A stretch of DNA of 35,912 nt from Pseudomonadota bacterium. GTDB lineage: Bacteria > Pseudomonadota > Alphaproteobacteria > Puniceispirillales > Puniceispirillaceae. The number at the start of each line of letters is the position of its first letter. Within the stretch, counting starts at the first letter, position 1. Below are positions 8,752 through 17,163 of this stretch, one piece after another. The notes beneath the pieces were generated by a model. The model saw nothing but the letters and a program-made list of their open reading frames with translations. It was not told the origin of the DNA and did not search any database. A program made the position numbers and the translations under genes. Where the stretch lies: the NCBI GenBank assembly GCA_027620495.1, contig JAQCEA010000019.1, forward strand, positions 1 through 35,912. Reading direction: 5' to 3'.

Positions 8752-9717
8752 CTATGATCTGACGGCTGTGTCCAGAAACCCTAGCAACGCTGTAAGAAGC
8801 GCGGTGACACGCGCCGCGCCATCGGCATCAATTTGGTGCGGACGGCGCATATAAAGCGACCGGTTTATTTCGATCTGCAAAGATTGGCCGGGGCTGGTGG
8901 CTTTGCCGTAATGGCTGGTGATATAGCCGCCTGAATAGGGGTTGTTCCAGCCAATCGTGAAATCTTTTGACCGGATAAAATCATCAATCTGTTTGCCTAT
9001 ATAGGGGGCCAAAGTTCGGCCATGGCAATCCCCTAGAACGATATCAGGCAGGTGTCTATCATACTGGTCGGTGGCTGGCATCGAATGACAATCGATTAAA
9101 AGATAATGACCATGGTTTTGCATGGCATTGCCGAGCAATTCTTGAAGCTTGTTATGATAGGGGCGATAGGCAAATTGGATACGTTGGGTGGCCGCATCAG
9201 CCGATAACAGCGTATCATGGATGGGCGTGCGGGCACTTGTCAAGCGGGGTAATAATCCATATCCGGCCAGCACTTTACGCGATTGCTTGGCCGCGGTTAC
9301 CGGTTCATGAAACATATTTTGGTCAAGTGCGTCTTCCGGCCGGTTCACGTCAATATAGGCGCGGGCAATTTGGCTGGATATGCCGCCAATATTGGTATGA
9401 CGCAAATCATCAAGCAGGGCATCCACGGCGAAATCTTCCAAATCGCGCAACGCCTCTATGCCTATCGATCCGGCGGCGACCAATTCTTCTGGATAATGGC
9501 GGCCAGCATGCGGGCAAGATACAATAACCGCGCTGCTGGCAATCGTCTGAGGCGCTGCTGCGGCACCAAGCAAACGAAAGGGCGATGGCCGGTCATATTG
9601 TTTAGATAACATGATGCGGGCGTTTAAATCGACATCCGACCAGTCATTATGTGATGCGTTATGGTCAGGCTCTGGAACCACCTCTTCAAAACATGAATTT
9701 ACATCACCGCCACGCAT
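8752..9717 (-). CDS. N-formylglutamate amidohydrolase family protein
   Basis: A protein of 321 residues from ATG 9717 (a TTG at 9753 would add 12). The family hallmark SCPHAGRHYPEEL appears near residue 70, with later conserved segments YIDVNRPEDALDQNMF, LIDCHSMPA and the C-terminal GGYITSHYGKATSPGQSLQIEI run, which carry the expected His/Asp/Glu zinc ligands. Members hydrolyse N-formyl-L-glutamate to glutamate and formate at the end of histidine breakdown, or act on related N-acyl amino acids. No hut genes are near, so the true substrate is open. The first ~45 residues are atypical, and ATG 9612 is an alternative start. It converges with der. Confidence 0.9.
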   Translation of the reverse strand: MRGGDVNSCFEEVVPEPDHNASHNDWSDVDLNARIMLSKQYDRPSPFRLLGAAAAPQTIASSAVIVSCPHAGRHYPEELVAAGSIGIEALRDLEDFAVDALLDDLRHTNIGGISSQIARAYIDVNRPEDALDQNMFHEPVTAAKQSRKVLAGYGLLPRLTSARTPIHDTLLSADAATQRIQFAYRPYHNKLQELLGNAMQNHGHYLLIDCHSMPATDQYDRHLPDIVLGDCHGRTLAPYIGKQIDDFIRSKDFTIGWNNPYSGGYITSHYGKATSPGQSLQIEINRSLYMRRPHQIDADGAARVTALLTALLGFLDTAVRS

Positions 9718-9957
9718 AATAAAAACGCTAACCTGCCATGTTGCGTATCGCAATCACCAAAGCTGTACCTGTGACAAAAAACCACTGTTTCGGTTGGGGG
9801 TTTCGTTTTGTATAAAGCCGCTAAATAGTCAGTTCACTGGGTCTTACGATGATCACGCGAAAAAAGCTTGATAAGCGGCGCTGCATGGTGCAGATATAGC
9901 GCTTCATCACAGATGGCGTTGATCGCCAAGCTTTGTGATGTTTGATAAAAATGCGTG

Positions 9958-10038
<81 letters not shown>

Positions 10039-10215
10039 TGTAGAGAAATCAGACACCTACAGCACCTCGATAGAGTGTGTGAATCATTTGTTTTTCAACC
10101 GTGGGGGTAACCTTTGCCCCAAGGAGAGAAACAGATGCCTACCTGAGAAGTGTGTAACGGTCACTGCTGAAGTTTCGATCAAGATTTTCATTGATCAGGT
10201 TTCTGTGGTGGTTTC

Positions 10216-10530
10216 TTAGTTAAAAACTTTGTTGAGGCACCCACGAATTATCATTCTCATTTTTTGGTTTGCCAGTACTACTTGATCTTCGTTATTTGAG
10301 TTCTTCATATCAAGTTCAAGCAATGCCAACTCACCGTAATCAAAAGTGTCTACAACTTCACCTGAGGTGCACGCGCAGTACTCAGTCATGTCACGATAAG
10401 AGACATCTGCAGATTTTTGTGCCATGCATGAATTAAAAATATTGTCATATACTTTTGGGTCTTTTATTTTTCCAAAAGCATCGTAAGAAACGCCAAGTGA
10501 TAGAACCAAAAAGGTTAAAACGTGTTTCAT
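10216..10530 (-). CDS. Small secreted cysteine-containing protein
   Basis: A 104-residue protein of no family I can name. ATG 10530 has an AAAGG site about ten bases upstream. Residues 1-20 form a signal peptide (KHVLTFLVLSLGVSYDAFG) with a likely cut near residue 19-20. The mature part has four cysteines, in NSCMAQ, EYCACTSG and RGCLNK, consistent with two disulfides; the Y-C-x-C core near residue 52 recurs in small periplasmic proteins of unknown function. It is the only gene of the tRNA-bounded mini-island and has an AT-rich composition unlike the flanking core genes. Confidence 0.7.
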   Translation of the reverse strand: MKHVLTFLVLSLGVSYDAFGKIKDPKVYDNIFNSCMAQKSADVSYRDMTEYCACTSGEVVDTFDYGELALLELDMKNSNNEDQVVLANQKMRMIIRGCLNKVFN

Positions 10531-10672
10531 AATTTAAAACCTTTGTGAACTTATTATATGAAAAAGATAACCAATCACTCTTGCGATTGATAGTGAATTT
10601 ATCTCCGTCTGTAGAGAACACTACGGTGATAACGTAATGCTCCAAACGGGCGATCAGACGCTATTCTGGGGC

Positions 10673-10703
10673 GAGCACTACGTTACCATCGTAGGGATCA
10701 CAG
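10673..10703 (+). repeat. Degenerate internal attachment-site copy
   Basis: These 31 bases match tRNA positions 9978-10008 with three mismatches, two of them in the anticodon (GAC reads ACC here). The T arm and acceptor end are missing, so it is not a tRNA gene. It is best read as a scar of an earlier or tandem integration event. Confidence 0.65.
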
Positions 10704-10846
10704 ATGATAAATCTTGGGGACAATCGTGGGGCAAATAATGCTTGATTTTGTCAACCTGTTGGGTATTCTGAGGTTCGAGGTAAACGTGAGAAACATTTGA
10801 TTCACAACGATTTATCTACGAAAAAGATTGCGATGAAAACAGGTCT

Positions 10847-10906
<60 letters not shown>

Positions 10907-10947
10907 CTCTTAAAAACTGAAGTATAGCGCTGCTTTTGAATCTGGTG

Positions 10948-11364
10948 TCACTGATCAGATTGATCTTGTGCTTGATTTAACCTGTCGTTGGCAAAGATGT
11001 AACGCACCTCTTGCCATGTGTCGGTAGGAAAAATCCAGATAAATTCAACCACTGACTGGCTGATATTTTTAATGCCGTGCCAACTATTTTCTGGAATATA
11101 GATTGTATCGCCCGTAGCCACAGCGCGTGAGGTGGTTGCACCCGTAAGCAATTCTGCATGGCCCCGGGTGATCATATAAATTTCTTGCTCTTTATGAAAA
11201 TGAAGCGGCAATTCAGCGCCCGGGTCAAGTTGCAGATAACCACAAGACAGACCGTTGCTGTGGGTAATTCCGGCATTTACTGAAAACTGCCAACGCAATC
11301 CCGGGTGGAGATCAGACATATCCCACGCATCTGATTTGTGTTGAATTTCTATTTCGGGGTTCAT
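10948..11364 (-). CDS. Cupin domain protein
   Basis: A 138-residue single-domain cupin. ATG 11364 is chosen for its strong GGAGG site four bases upstream. Cupin motif 1 appears as G49-AELPLHFHKEQEIYMITRG, giving His55, His57 and Glu61 as metal ligands, and motif 2 as GDTIYIPENSWHGIKN with His96. A metal-dependent enzyme or a sugar/small-molecule sensor are both possible. Cupins of this size in marine bacteria include DMSP lyases, but nothing in the sequence I can read supports that over other functions. It sits just outside the right boundary of the tRNA mini-island and is transcribed towards it. Confidence 0.8.
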   Translation of the reverse strand: MNPEIEIQHKSDAWDMSDLHPGLRWQFSVNAGITHSNGLSCGYLQLDPGAELPLHFHKEQEIYMITRGHAELLTGATTSRAVATGDTIYIPENSWHGIKNISQSVVEFIWIFPTDTWQEVRYIFANDRLNQAQDQSDQ

Positions 11365-11562
11365 AGCGCCTCCATCACCCATTTGACAGTGCCACAAAAG
11401 ATTAGTGGTGCAAAGACTGTCTGGGTGAAGAGGCCGCCATAAAATAACGCCAGATCAAAGTGCCGCGATATATGTGTGCTGTCTTAAATAAAATGAAATC
11501 TCTGCGACCAAATGGGCGGAAAAATAGGCCCATCACGTTCAGACATTGCATATATTGTTGAA

Positions 11563-11748
11563 TTAGCCTTGCAGCATCAGGGCCTTGGCTTGTTCATGAT
11601 CGCCGCGTGCAGCCATCGCCGCCGCCTTATTTGCGGTTTGAATGCGCGACAAAAACCCCTCGATCGCATTGAATGTGCGTAACGCGGCCCGCTCTAGAGC
11701 TTCGCAGAAGTGACATGTATGTTTATAAAGTGCGATAGCAGACATCAT
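11563..11748 (-). CDS. Hypothetical small protein
   Basis: A 61-residue protein (MMSAIALYKH...LMLQG) started at ATG 11748, where GGAG lies four bases upstream; a longer in-frame version reaches 11826 and would add a hydrophobic segment, but has no better start signal. The sequence is mostly helical, with a cysteine pair in HTCHFCE near residue 13 and an alanine-rich end. No family is recognised. It is isolated and could be a small stress or membrane-associated protein; there is no evidence for a specific role. Confidence 0.5.
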   Translation of the reverse strand: MMSAIALYKHTCHFCEALERAALRTFNAIEGFLSRIQTANKAAAMAARGDHEQAKALMLQG

Positions 11749-12112
11749 TTGACTCCATAGGAACATGGCAAGCACAAACATTGCGTTGAACAGGCTAAAC
11801 CCGCTCACCCAATGAACTGCTCCCATAAACCAGATTTTTGATTGTTAGATTTTTAAACGTCGCACTGGCTGCGACTGATGGTGGAGAGATATGCCTCGTC
11901 TTGACTGGTTACAAGCAAAATATATGCGACATTCTGTCACATAATCTGTGAAAAGACAGCGGTCTATGCGCCGCACAAAATGTCAAAAATCTCTATTGTC
12001 CGCAAGAAACGGGTCGTCTGGCGGGATGGAACGGCCTAGTTTGTAGAAATGATGGCCTAGATGCGATCATCGGTGTTAACGCGGCATTTGTAATCTTATG
12101 CAGGAGGCGGAG
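11749..12112. promoter_or_regulatory. Divergent intergenic region with AraC-like half sites
   Basis: No gene is evident. Two copies of GGCCTAG at 12033-12039 and 12054-12060 are spaced exactly 21 bases apart, the spacing of AraC-family half sites, 53 bases before the AraC-HTH/alkyltransferase start. The region also contains the promoter of the small gene on the left. The ribosome site AGGAGG at 12102-12107 serves the start at 12113. Confidence 0.4.
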
Positions 12113-12961
12113 ATGACAGCACAACAACCGGATATTGATTATGCTCGGATTGAGACAGCGATCAGTTTCATCGTGCGGCATCTGCATGAGCAGCCATCGC
12201 TGGAAGATATCGCCGCCAAGGTTCATGTCAGCCCGTTTCATTTTCAACGGATGTTTTTGAAATGGGCCGGGGTCAGCCCGAAAAAATTTATGCAATTTTT
12301 GTCACTGTCCCATGCCAAAGCAAAATTACAACAAGGCGCGAGCGTGTTAGACGCCGCTTATGATTCAGGCCTGTCAGGTGCCGGTCGCTTGCATGATTTG
12401 TTTGTCACGATTGATGCGATGACGCCGGGTACCTATAAATGCGGTGGGGCCGGTCTTATGATCGATTATGATTATGCCGCAACACCCTTTGGCCGGGTCA
12501 TTGTGGCGTCAACACCAGTTGGCGTTTGTCATATGGCGTTTGAACCGCTTGCAGATACCGCATTGGCGGCTTTGTATCAGAAATTTCCAAATGCGAACTA
12601 TCAACATGCCAGAACGGCTTTCCAGCAACAGGCACTGGATATGTTTGGTCAAGATTGGTCATGTTTGCGCGCCGTTAAATTGCATCTGCCGGCAAGCAAA
12701 TTTCAGATCAAAGTCTGGGAGGCATTGCTGAAAATACCAATGGGGGTTGTGGCCAGCTACGGTGATATTGCCCACCATATTGGCCAGCCATCAGCCACAC
12801 GTGCGGTTGGCACAGCCATCGCCAATAATCCGGTGGCGTTTTTGATACCCTGCCACCGGGTAATAAGGAAAACTGGTGCGGTTGGCGGCTATATGTGGGG
12901 GACGGCGCGCAAGCAGGTGATGCTTGGATGGGAAACCGCCCACAGCGATGATGCGGCATAA
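12113..12961 (+). CDS. AraC-HTH / O6-methylguanine alkyltransferase fusion
   Basis: A 282-residue bifunctional protein. The first ~95 residues are an AraC-type DNA-binding domain with two helix-turn-helix units (SLEDIAAKVHVSPFHFQRMF and SVLDAAYDSGLSGAGRLHDLF). From about residue 105 comes a methylated-DNA-cysteine methyltransferase with the active-site PCHRV motif, cysteine at residue 247, and the preceding helix GTAIANNPVAFLIPCHR. It transfers alkyl groups from O6-alkylguanine to itself, repairing DNA. It resembles Ada but lacks the N-terminal methylphosphotriester domain with four cysteines, so it cannot sense phosphotriesters the Ada way. Start 12113 is fixed by AGGAGGCGG just upstream. 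Confidence 0.93.
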   Translation: MTAQQPDIDYARIETAISFIVRHLHEQPSLEDIAAKVHVSPFHFQRMFLKWAGVSPKKFMQFLSLSHAKAKLQQGASVLDAAYDSGLSGAGRLHDLFVTIDAMTPGTYKCGGAGLMIDYDYAATPFGRVIVASTPVGVCHMAFEPLADTALAALYQKFPNANYQHARTAFQQQALDMFGQDWSCLRAVKLHLPASKFQIKVWEALLKIPMGVVASYGDIAHHIGQPSATRAVGTAIANNPVAFLIPCHRVIRKTGAVGGYMWGTARKQVMLGWETAHSDDAA

Positions 12962-13014
12962 ATCTATTCATTTCATATTTTGTTATCTCTTGAAATTTCG
13001 CTAGTATCCGCGGC

Positions 13015-13641
13015 ATGAGCGCGTCTGATTGGCTGTCTTTGGCATTGATTTGTATTTTGGGGGCAACATCGCCGGGGCCAAGCCTTGCGGTGGTTTTGGC
13101 AATCAGCAGATTGCATGGCCGTAAAGGCGGGTGCGCCGCAGCCATTGGACATGGGCTTGGGGTGTTTTTCTATGCGCTGATTGCTGCGGCCAGCCTGTCT
13201 TACATCTTGAAACAACATGGCCATTTGTTTCAGGCCGTGCAGATTGCTGGTGCGCTTATGTTGGTGTGGATAGGGGGGCGGCTGTTAATGGCAACGCGCC
13301 GCGGGTCTGAAAACCAGCCACCAGCGGCGCCAGCTCTTGCGCTGTCACAAAGCTTTCGCCATGGCTTTGCCATTGCCGTTTTTAACCCCAAAATTGCGGC
13401 TTTTTTTGCGTCTTTGTTCAGCCAGTATCTTGCCGAGGGCCAGTCAACCGGGCTTCATTTGGCGATGGCCTCGCTTGCTGGGGGGATTGATATGATTGTT
13501 TATGTGATCATTGTCTTGCTGGCAACCACACAGCTTGCCGCGCGTGTATTCAAAAAATTTGCCGGGCTCAATGATTTGATTTTGGGTAGCATTTTACTAG
13601 GGTTTGGCGCCATATTATTGGTGCAAACGATGATCATTTAA
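13015..13641 (+). CDS. LysE/RhtB family translocator
   Basis: A 208-residue inner-membrane protein with five to six hydrophobic segments. The N-terminal GATSPGPSLAVVLAIS is the hallmark of the RhtB branch of the LysE superfamily, which exports amino acids such as homoserine, threonine or leucine; GFAIAVFNPKIAAFFASLF in the middle is the second conserved segment. It is therefore a different branch from the exporter at 3213. It stands alone after the alkyltransferase gene, 53 bases downstream, and may be co-transcribed with it. Substrate unknown. Confidence 0.9.
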   Translation: MSASDWLSLALICILGATSPGPSLAVVLAISRLHGRKGGCAAAIGHGLGVFFYALIAAASLSYILKQHGHLFQAVQIAGALMLVWIGGRLLMATRRGSENQPPAAPALALSQSFRHGFAIAVFNPKIAAFFASLFSQYLAEGQSTGLHLAMASLAGGIDMIVYVIIVLLATTQLAARVFKKFAGLNDLILGSILLGFGAILLVQTMII

Positions 13642-13745
13642 CCGTAAGGTTTTTCCGCGCGGTTTTATCGCCGTGACAGCGCCGCCATGGTGCCTGTAAC
13701 ATGATGATGTAAAAAAATCATGATATTCGATAGGTTTTAAAGAGA

Positions 13746-14699
13746 GTGGAAAAAGTGAATAGTCCAGCATTTATAATTCATGAGGTGTCAGGCCTCCATG
13801 AGGTGCCAGAAGGCCATCCAGAACGTCCTGATCGCCACCGGGCAATTATCTCGGATATGGGTGATGAATTTGCGCATTGGACATATCATAAAGCGCCCAA
13901 GGCAAGCCACGATCAGTTAGAACTGGTGCATCACAGCGCTTATATCGAGCAGATTTTTGATGCCACCAGTAACCTTGCCGATTTGGTGCCGCTTGATGCC
14001 GATACATGGGCGGGCCCGCATAGTCTGGAAACCGCGCTGCGTGCCGCCGGTGGGGCGTGCCTTGCGGTTGATCTTGTTATGCAAGAAAAAGCGCCCACCG
14101 CCTTTAGCGCCATGCGTCCGCCCGGTCATCATGCCGAACCAGATCGGGCGATGGGGTTTTGTTTGTTTTCCAGTGCGGCGATTGCGGCGCGTCACGCACA
14201 GACTGTCTGGGGGCTTTCCCGGGTGGCGGTTGTTGATTTTGACGTGCATCACGGTAACGGCACGCAAGCTGCCTTTTGGGATGATGCCAGCCTGATTTAT
14301 GCGTCATCGCATCAGATGCCTCTTTATCCGGGTACCGGGGCGGCACATGAACAAGGCGCGCATAACAATATTTTTAATTTGCCATGTGCACCGGGTACAT
14401 CGGGTACGCAGATTATCAAAGGATGGCGCGAAAGTTTATTGCCAGCCATTGTCGATGCGGCCCCGGATCTGGTGATTATTTCGGCCGGGTTTGACGCCCA
14501 TATTGATGACCCGCTTGGTGGTCTTGCCATGCAAACGGCTGATTTTGCGACATTGACCAGCGATATTGGCGCATGCGTTCAGCAAATTGCTGATGCAACC
14601 GGTGGATGCCGGCTGATCAGCCTGCTTGAAGGCGGCTATAATCTAGATGCTTTGGGCCAGTCAGTATGCGCACATTTGCGCGCCCTAGAAGCGCTGTAA
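13746..14699 (+). CDS. Histone deacetylase-fold amidohydrolase
   Basis: A 317-residue member of the HDAC/AcuC/acetylpolyamine amidohydrolase superfamily. Visible motifs are HPERPDRHRAI near residue 24, RPPGHHA near 120 with the catalytic His pair, VVDFDVHHGNGTQAAFW near 160 (Asp and His zinc ligands), SAGFDAHIDDPLGG near 248 (second zinc Asp), and LEGGYNLDALGQSV near the C-terminus. Members remove acetyl groups from polyamines, lysines or other amides. The start is GTG 13746; GTG 13755 fits the ribosome site about as well. It converges with the exonuclease fusion gene. Confidence 0.92.
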   Translation: MEKVNSPAFIIHEVSGLHEVPEGHPERPDRHRAIISDMGDEFAHWTYHKAPKASHDQLELVHHSAYIEQIFDATSNLADLVPLDADTWAGPHSLETALRAAGGACLAVDLVMQEKAPTAFSAMRPPGHHAEPDRAMGFCLFSSAAIAARHAQTVWGLSRVAVVDFDVHHGNGTQAAFWDDASLIYASSHQMPLYPGTGAAHEQGAHNNIFNLPCAPGTSGTQIIKGWRESLLPAIVDAAPDLVIISAGFDAHIDDPLGGLAMQTADFATLTSDIGACVQQIADATGGCRLISLLEGGYNLDALGQSVCAHLRALEAL

Positions 14700-14711
14700 G
14701 GCCTTTTTGGT

Positions 14712-16829
14712 CTAGCTTGCAAACAGGCTGTCTTGGATCAACGCTTCAAGACGGCCAATGCGCCCAGTGATATGTTTCAAAATCAATTTTTCGGCGTCAT
14801 TTAGCAGCCCAAGATCAATGTTAGAGGTTGGTGCCAGACCATTGGCGATATCGGCAATTTGTTGTCGCAATAAAATGCGCAACGCAAACGCCACGTCCTC
14901 GCCAAGTTGGCCAACTTCAATCGGCATATTATGATGGTCGATCAGCGCTCTGGCGCGTTGGCTACCATTGGCTTCTGCCACACCACGCGAAATGGCTAAC
15001 ACACGTAATGTTTCGGTGATGGGCAAAAGCACATTAAGCTTGATGTTAAACCGCCCGTTTTTCGTTTTAAAACCGCCAAAAATCGTCCGTCCACCCGCAT
15101 GGCTGGCGGCGTTTCGTGCCAATAGTTTTAAAAAGGCACCCTGTCTTGTGGCCCGGCCCGACATTGCCTGATGCAGTTGTTCAGCAAGCGACTGCACGCC
15201 ATACACCGCCGCAAAATCAAAGAAAATGTCGACATTAAGCAAATCTTCAGGGCTGGCTTTACGCACCCAAGTGCTGATGGCCTTGCGCCATCCGCTGATT
15301 GATTTGCACCATGCTGGATGTTTTGACATCACCCCGCCCTGACAATAAGGAATGCCAGCCACATCCAGATAATCAGACACATGCCCGCCTAGCGTTTCAA
15401 ACCAATCTTGTGCCGCCTCGCGTCTATCGGGGCTGACATCTGCATAAACGATGGCATGATCCTGATCCGCCGCCAGCAGGCTTTCGTCGCGCCCGGCTGA
15501 CCCTAATATCAGCATGGCATAATCGGCTGGTGGCGGCCCAGCGCCATCATTTTGCATTTGTTGTTCGGCAAGTGCGGTGGCACGTGCCAAAGCGGCCCGA
15601 TATTGACCGCTGATCACCGCCGCTACGTGCTGGCCCGGCACCGCGTCATTGAACAGCGAACTGGCCAGCATAGGCAGCGATTTCAGCGCATCACGCAGGG
15701 CTGTTGGCTGTTCGGCGGTGCTGAGCTGGTCGCCAATGACCAACGCCCCGGTTACACGTTGTCTAACCATCTCGCGTGTTGAAATCCAGCCAATCAATCG
15801 GCCAGCCTGATCGGTCACGCCAAGATGCCGGATATCATATCGGCTGATCCGGCCAAGCCCGACATACATATAATCATCACCGGCAACGGTGATCACTGGC
15901 GAAGACATAACTGCGGCAAGTGGCATATCACGCGCACGTTTCACATCGTCAACACCAAGTGCCATTGAATGCACAATGTCACGTTCGGACACAATGCCCT
16001 CTATCTGTTCCGGGTGCGCCCCGACAAAAACACAATCGCATTTTCGTTCGCGCATCAGCCGGGCGGCATCTTCCAGCCGCGTTTCCGGCGGCAAGATCAC
16101 TGGCGGATCAAGCATGATTTCATGGATGCGGTGCTGATAGGGGAATGGGTCGATTCGTGCTAGTGATGATAATGTTGTCGGGGCCGAACTGTCTTCGGCA
16201 ACATCAACCCAGCCAGCCTGCACCGTGGCCAGTCGCAAATCATTGAGCCGTGATACCGCGCGCCTGACATCGCCAAGCGTGATAATCGATTTATCGGCGA
16301 GTGCCGGTACCATTTTTTGAAATAATGCCGCGCTGATGGCCGCGTCGCCATGCGCGGTATGACGGGCATGAATGGGGACACCGAAATGCAGGGCTAGCCC
16401 CTCAAGATCGGCGATCATCAGCATCGATTCCCGCCCCACAAGCAAGGTGGCGAGCTGGCGCAGGCACAAAGCCCCCGGCCATTGCCATTCCATGCCATGA
16501 CGTTTGGCCTCGGCAGATAAAACGGCAAGGTCAAAGCCGATATTATAACCCAGAATGATCCGTCCATTTACAAATTCACGAAGCGATGGCAAGGCCAGTG
16601 GAAATGCCGGGGCATCTTTTAAATCGGGTGCGCTTAACCCATGAATGGCGGTGCTGGTTGCGGGAATTGGCACGCCCGGATTGACCAGCATATCAAAATG
16701 CTGTGCCGTTGGTTCGATGGTAATGGCACCAATCTGGACAATTCTGTCGCGCGCCGGGGTCAGCCCGGTTGTTTCAAGATCAAGCGAGACCAAAGGCAGC
16801 TGGCTAAGCGGCGTTGTGGCAAGCATCAT
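14712..16829 (-). CDS. DEDDh exonuclease-CBS-DUF294 nucleotidyltransferase fusion
   Basis: A 705-residue three-part protein. Residues 12-180 are a DnaQ-like 3'-5' exonuclease domain with the acidic pair D17/E19 (SLDLETTG) and a C-terminal HxxHGDA-type segment (RHTAHGDAAIS). Residues about 230-365 hold two CBS repeats (MRERKCDCVFVGAH..., AAVMSSPVITVAGDDYM...), which usually bind adenine nucleotides. From about 430 a nucleotidyltransferase-like DUF294 domain shows GSAGRDESLLAADQDHA, the G-S...D-x-D core, then a C-terminal helical DUF294_C region. Such proteins are thought to be regulatory; a role in signalling or nucleic acid processing is unproven. The start codons ATGATG are preceded by GGAG eleven bases upstream. 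Confidence 0.88.
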   Translation of the reverse strand: MMLATTPLSQLPLVSLDLETTGLTPARDRIVQIGAITIEPTAQHFDMLVNPGVPIPATSTAIHGLSAPDLKDAPAFPLALPSLREFVNGRIILGYNIGFDLAVLSAEAKRHGMEWQWPGALCLRQLATLLVGRESMLMIADLEGLALHFGVPIHARHTAHGDAAISAALFQKMVPALADKSIITLGDVRRAVSRLNDLRLATVQAGWVDVAEDSSAPTTLSSLARIDPFPYQHRIHEIMLDPPVILPPETRLEDAARLMRERKCDCVFVGAHPEQIEGIVSERDIVHSMALGVDDVKRARDMPLAAVMSSPVITVAGDDYMYVGLGRISRYDIRHLGVTDQAGRLIGWISTREMVRQRVTGALVIGDQLSTAEQPTALRDALKSLPMLASSLFNDAVPGQHVAAVISGQYRAALARATALAEQQMQNDGAGPPPADYAMLILGSAGRDESLLAADQDHAIVYADVSPDRREAAQDWFETLGGHVSDYLDVAGIPYCQGGVMSKHPAWCKSISGWRKAISTWVRKASPEDLLNVDIFFDFAAVYGVQSLAEQLHQAMSGRATRQGAFLKLLARNAASHAGGRTIFGGFKTKNGRFNIKLNVLLPITETLRVLAISRGVAEANGSQRARALIDHHNMPIEVGQLGEDVAFALRILLRQQIADIANGLAPTSNIDLGLLNDAEKLILKHITGRIGRLEALIQDSLFAS

Positions 16830-17049
16830 CTTATCAATATCTCCAGCATGGGTCGGGCCAGATCACAGCTGTTCGGCTGAACTAAACTAGCAATACGCCC
16901 ATGATGTCATGATCAAATCGTCAAGAAAAGCCATAGATGTTGCGCGCTGCCCACCGCGCAAACCCGAATATCTGCTGTGCCTAGTCATAATGACACGAGT
17001 GGTGCAAAAAATGCATCAATATTGGTTTTTTTTAACGCTATTATGCAGC

Positions 17050-17156
17050 GTGGCTGGGTGCTAGACAAATACAAGCTCCGCCTTTATGGGCCGGGCTTGC
17101 TTCACTCCGTTGATACAATCACTGCCCCGCTGGATCTGTCCGGCGGGGATTTTTTT
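17050..17156 (+). ncRNA. Candidate small RNA ending in strong terminator
   Basis: Two hairpins follow each other on the plus strand: 17074-17096 (AGCTCCGCC with GGCCGGGCT, one mismatch) and the terminator at 17125-17156. Both neighbouring genes run on the minus strand, so no known coding transcript explains a plus-strand terminator. A short RNA of about 100 bases starting near 17050, after the -10-like TATTAT at 17039-17044, would. The 5' end is a guess, no good -35 box is seen, and the sequence is not one of the universal RNAs I can recognise. Confidence 0.4.
17125..17156 (+). terminator. Strong Rho-independent terminator
   Basis: CCCCGCTGGA and TCCGGCGGGG form a 10-pair stem with one G-U pair and the tetraloop TCTG, followed by A and seven T. 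The U tract is only on the plus strand; read on the minus strand the stem is not followed by Ts, so it does not serve the TPP-enzyme genes. Confidence 0.85.
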
Positions 17157-17163
17157 ACATAGA

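Larger units (their letters stand above)
10039..10846. mobile_element. Integrase-less mini-island at tRNA-Val
   Basis: The DNA between the two 60-base repeats. It carries only one credible gene, a small secreted protein on the minus strand (10216-10530), plus a degenerate third attachment-like copy at 10673-10703. An inverted repeat GATCAA/TTGATC lies at 10177-10196. No integrase, excisionase or transposase frame is visible, so this is either a decayed remnant of a larger island or a small element mobilised in trans. The gene-free part 10531-10846 otherwise shows nothing recognisable. Confidence 0.7.
16830..17163. other. Gene-free region with candidate small RNA
   Basis: No convincing protein gene; the open frame on the plus strand at 16977-17162 lacks a ribosome site and family features. 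Its main content is a structured plus-strand segment ending in a strong terminator (separate entries). The left part contains the promoter of the exonuclease fusion gene. Confidence 0.5.

Noticed and set aside
10948-11364. DMSP lyase (DddW/DddQ/DddK-type cupin)
   Set aside because: Only the general cupin metal motif is visible; nothing specific to DMSP lyases could be recognised.
16977-17162. A 61-residue plus-strand protein
   Set aside because: No ribosome binding site, no family features, and it runs through the terminator stem and T tract.
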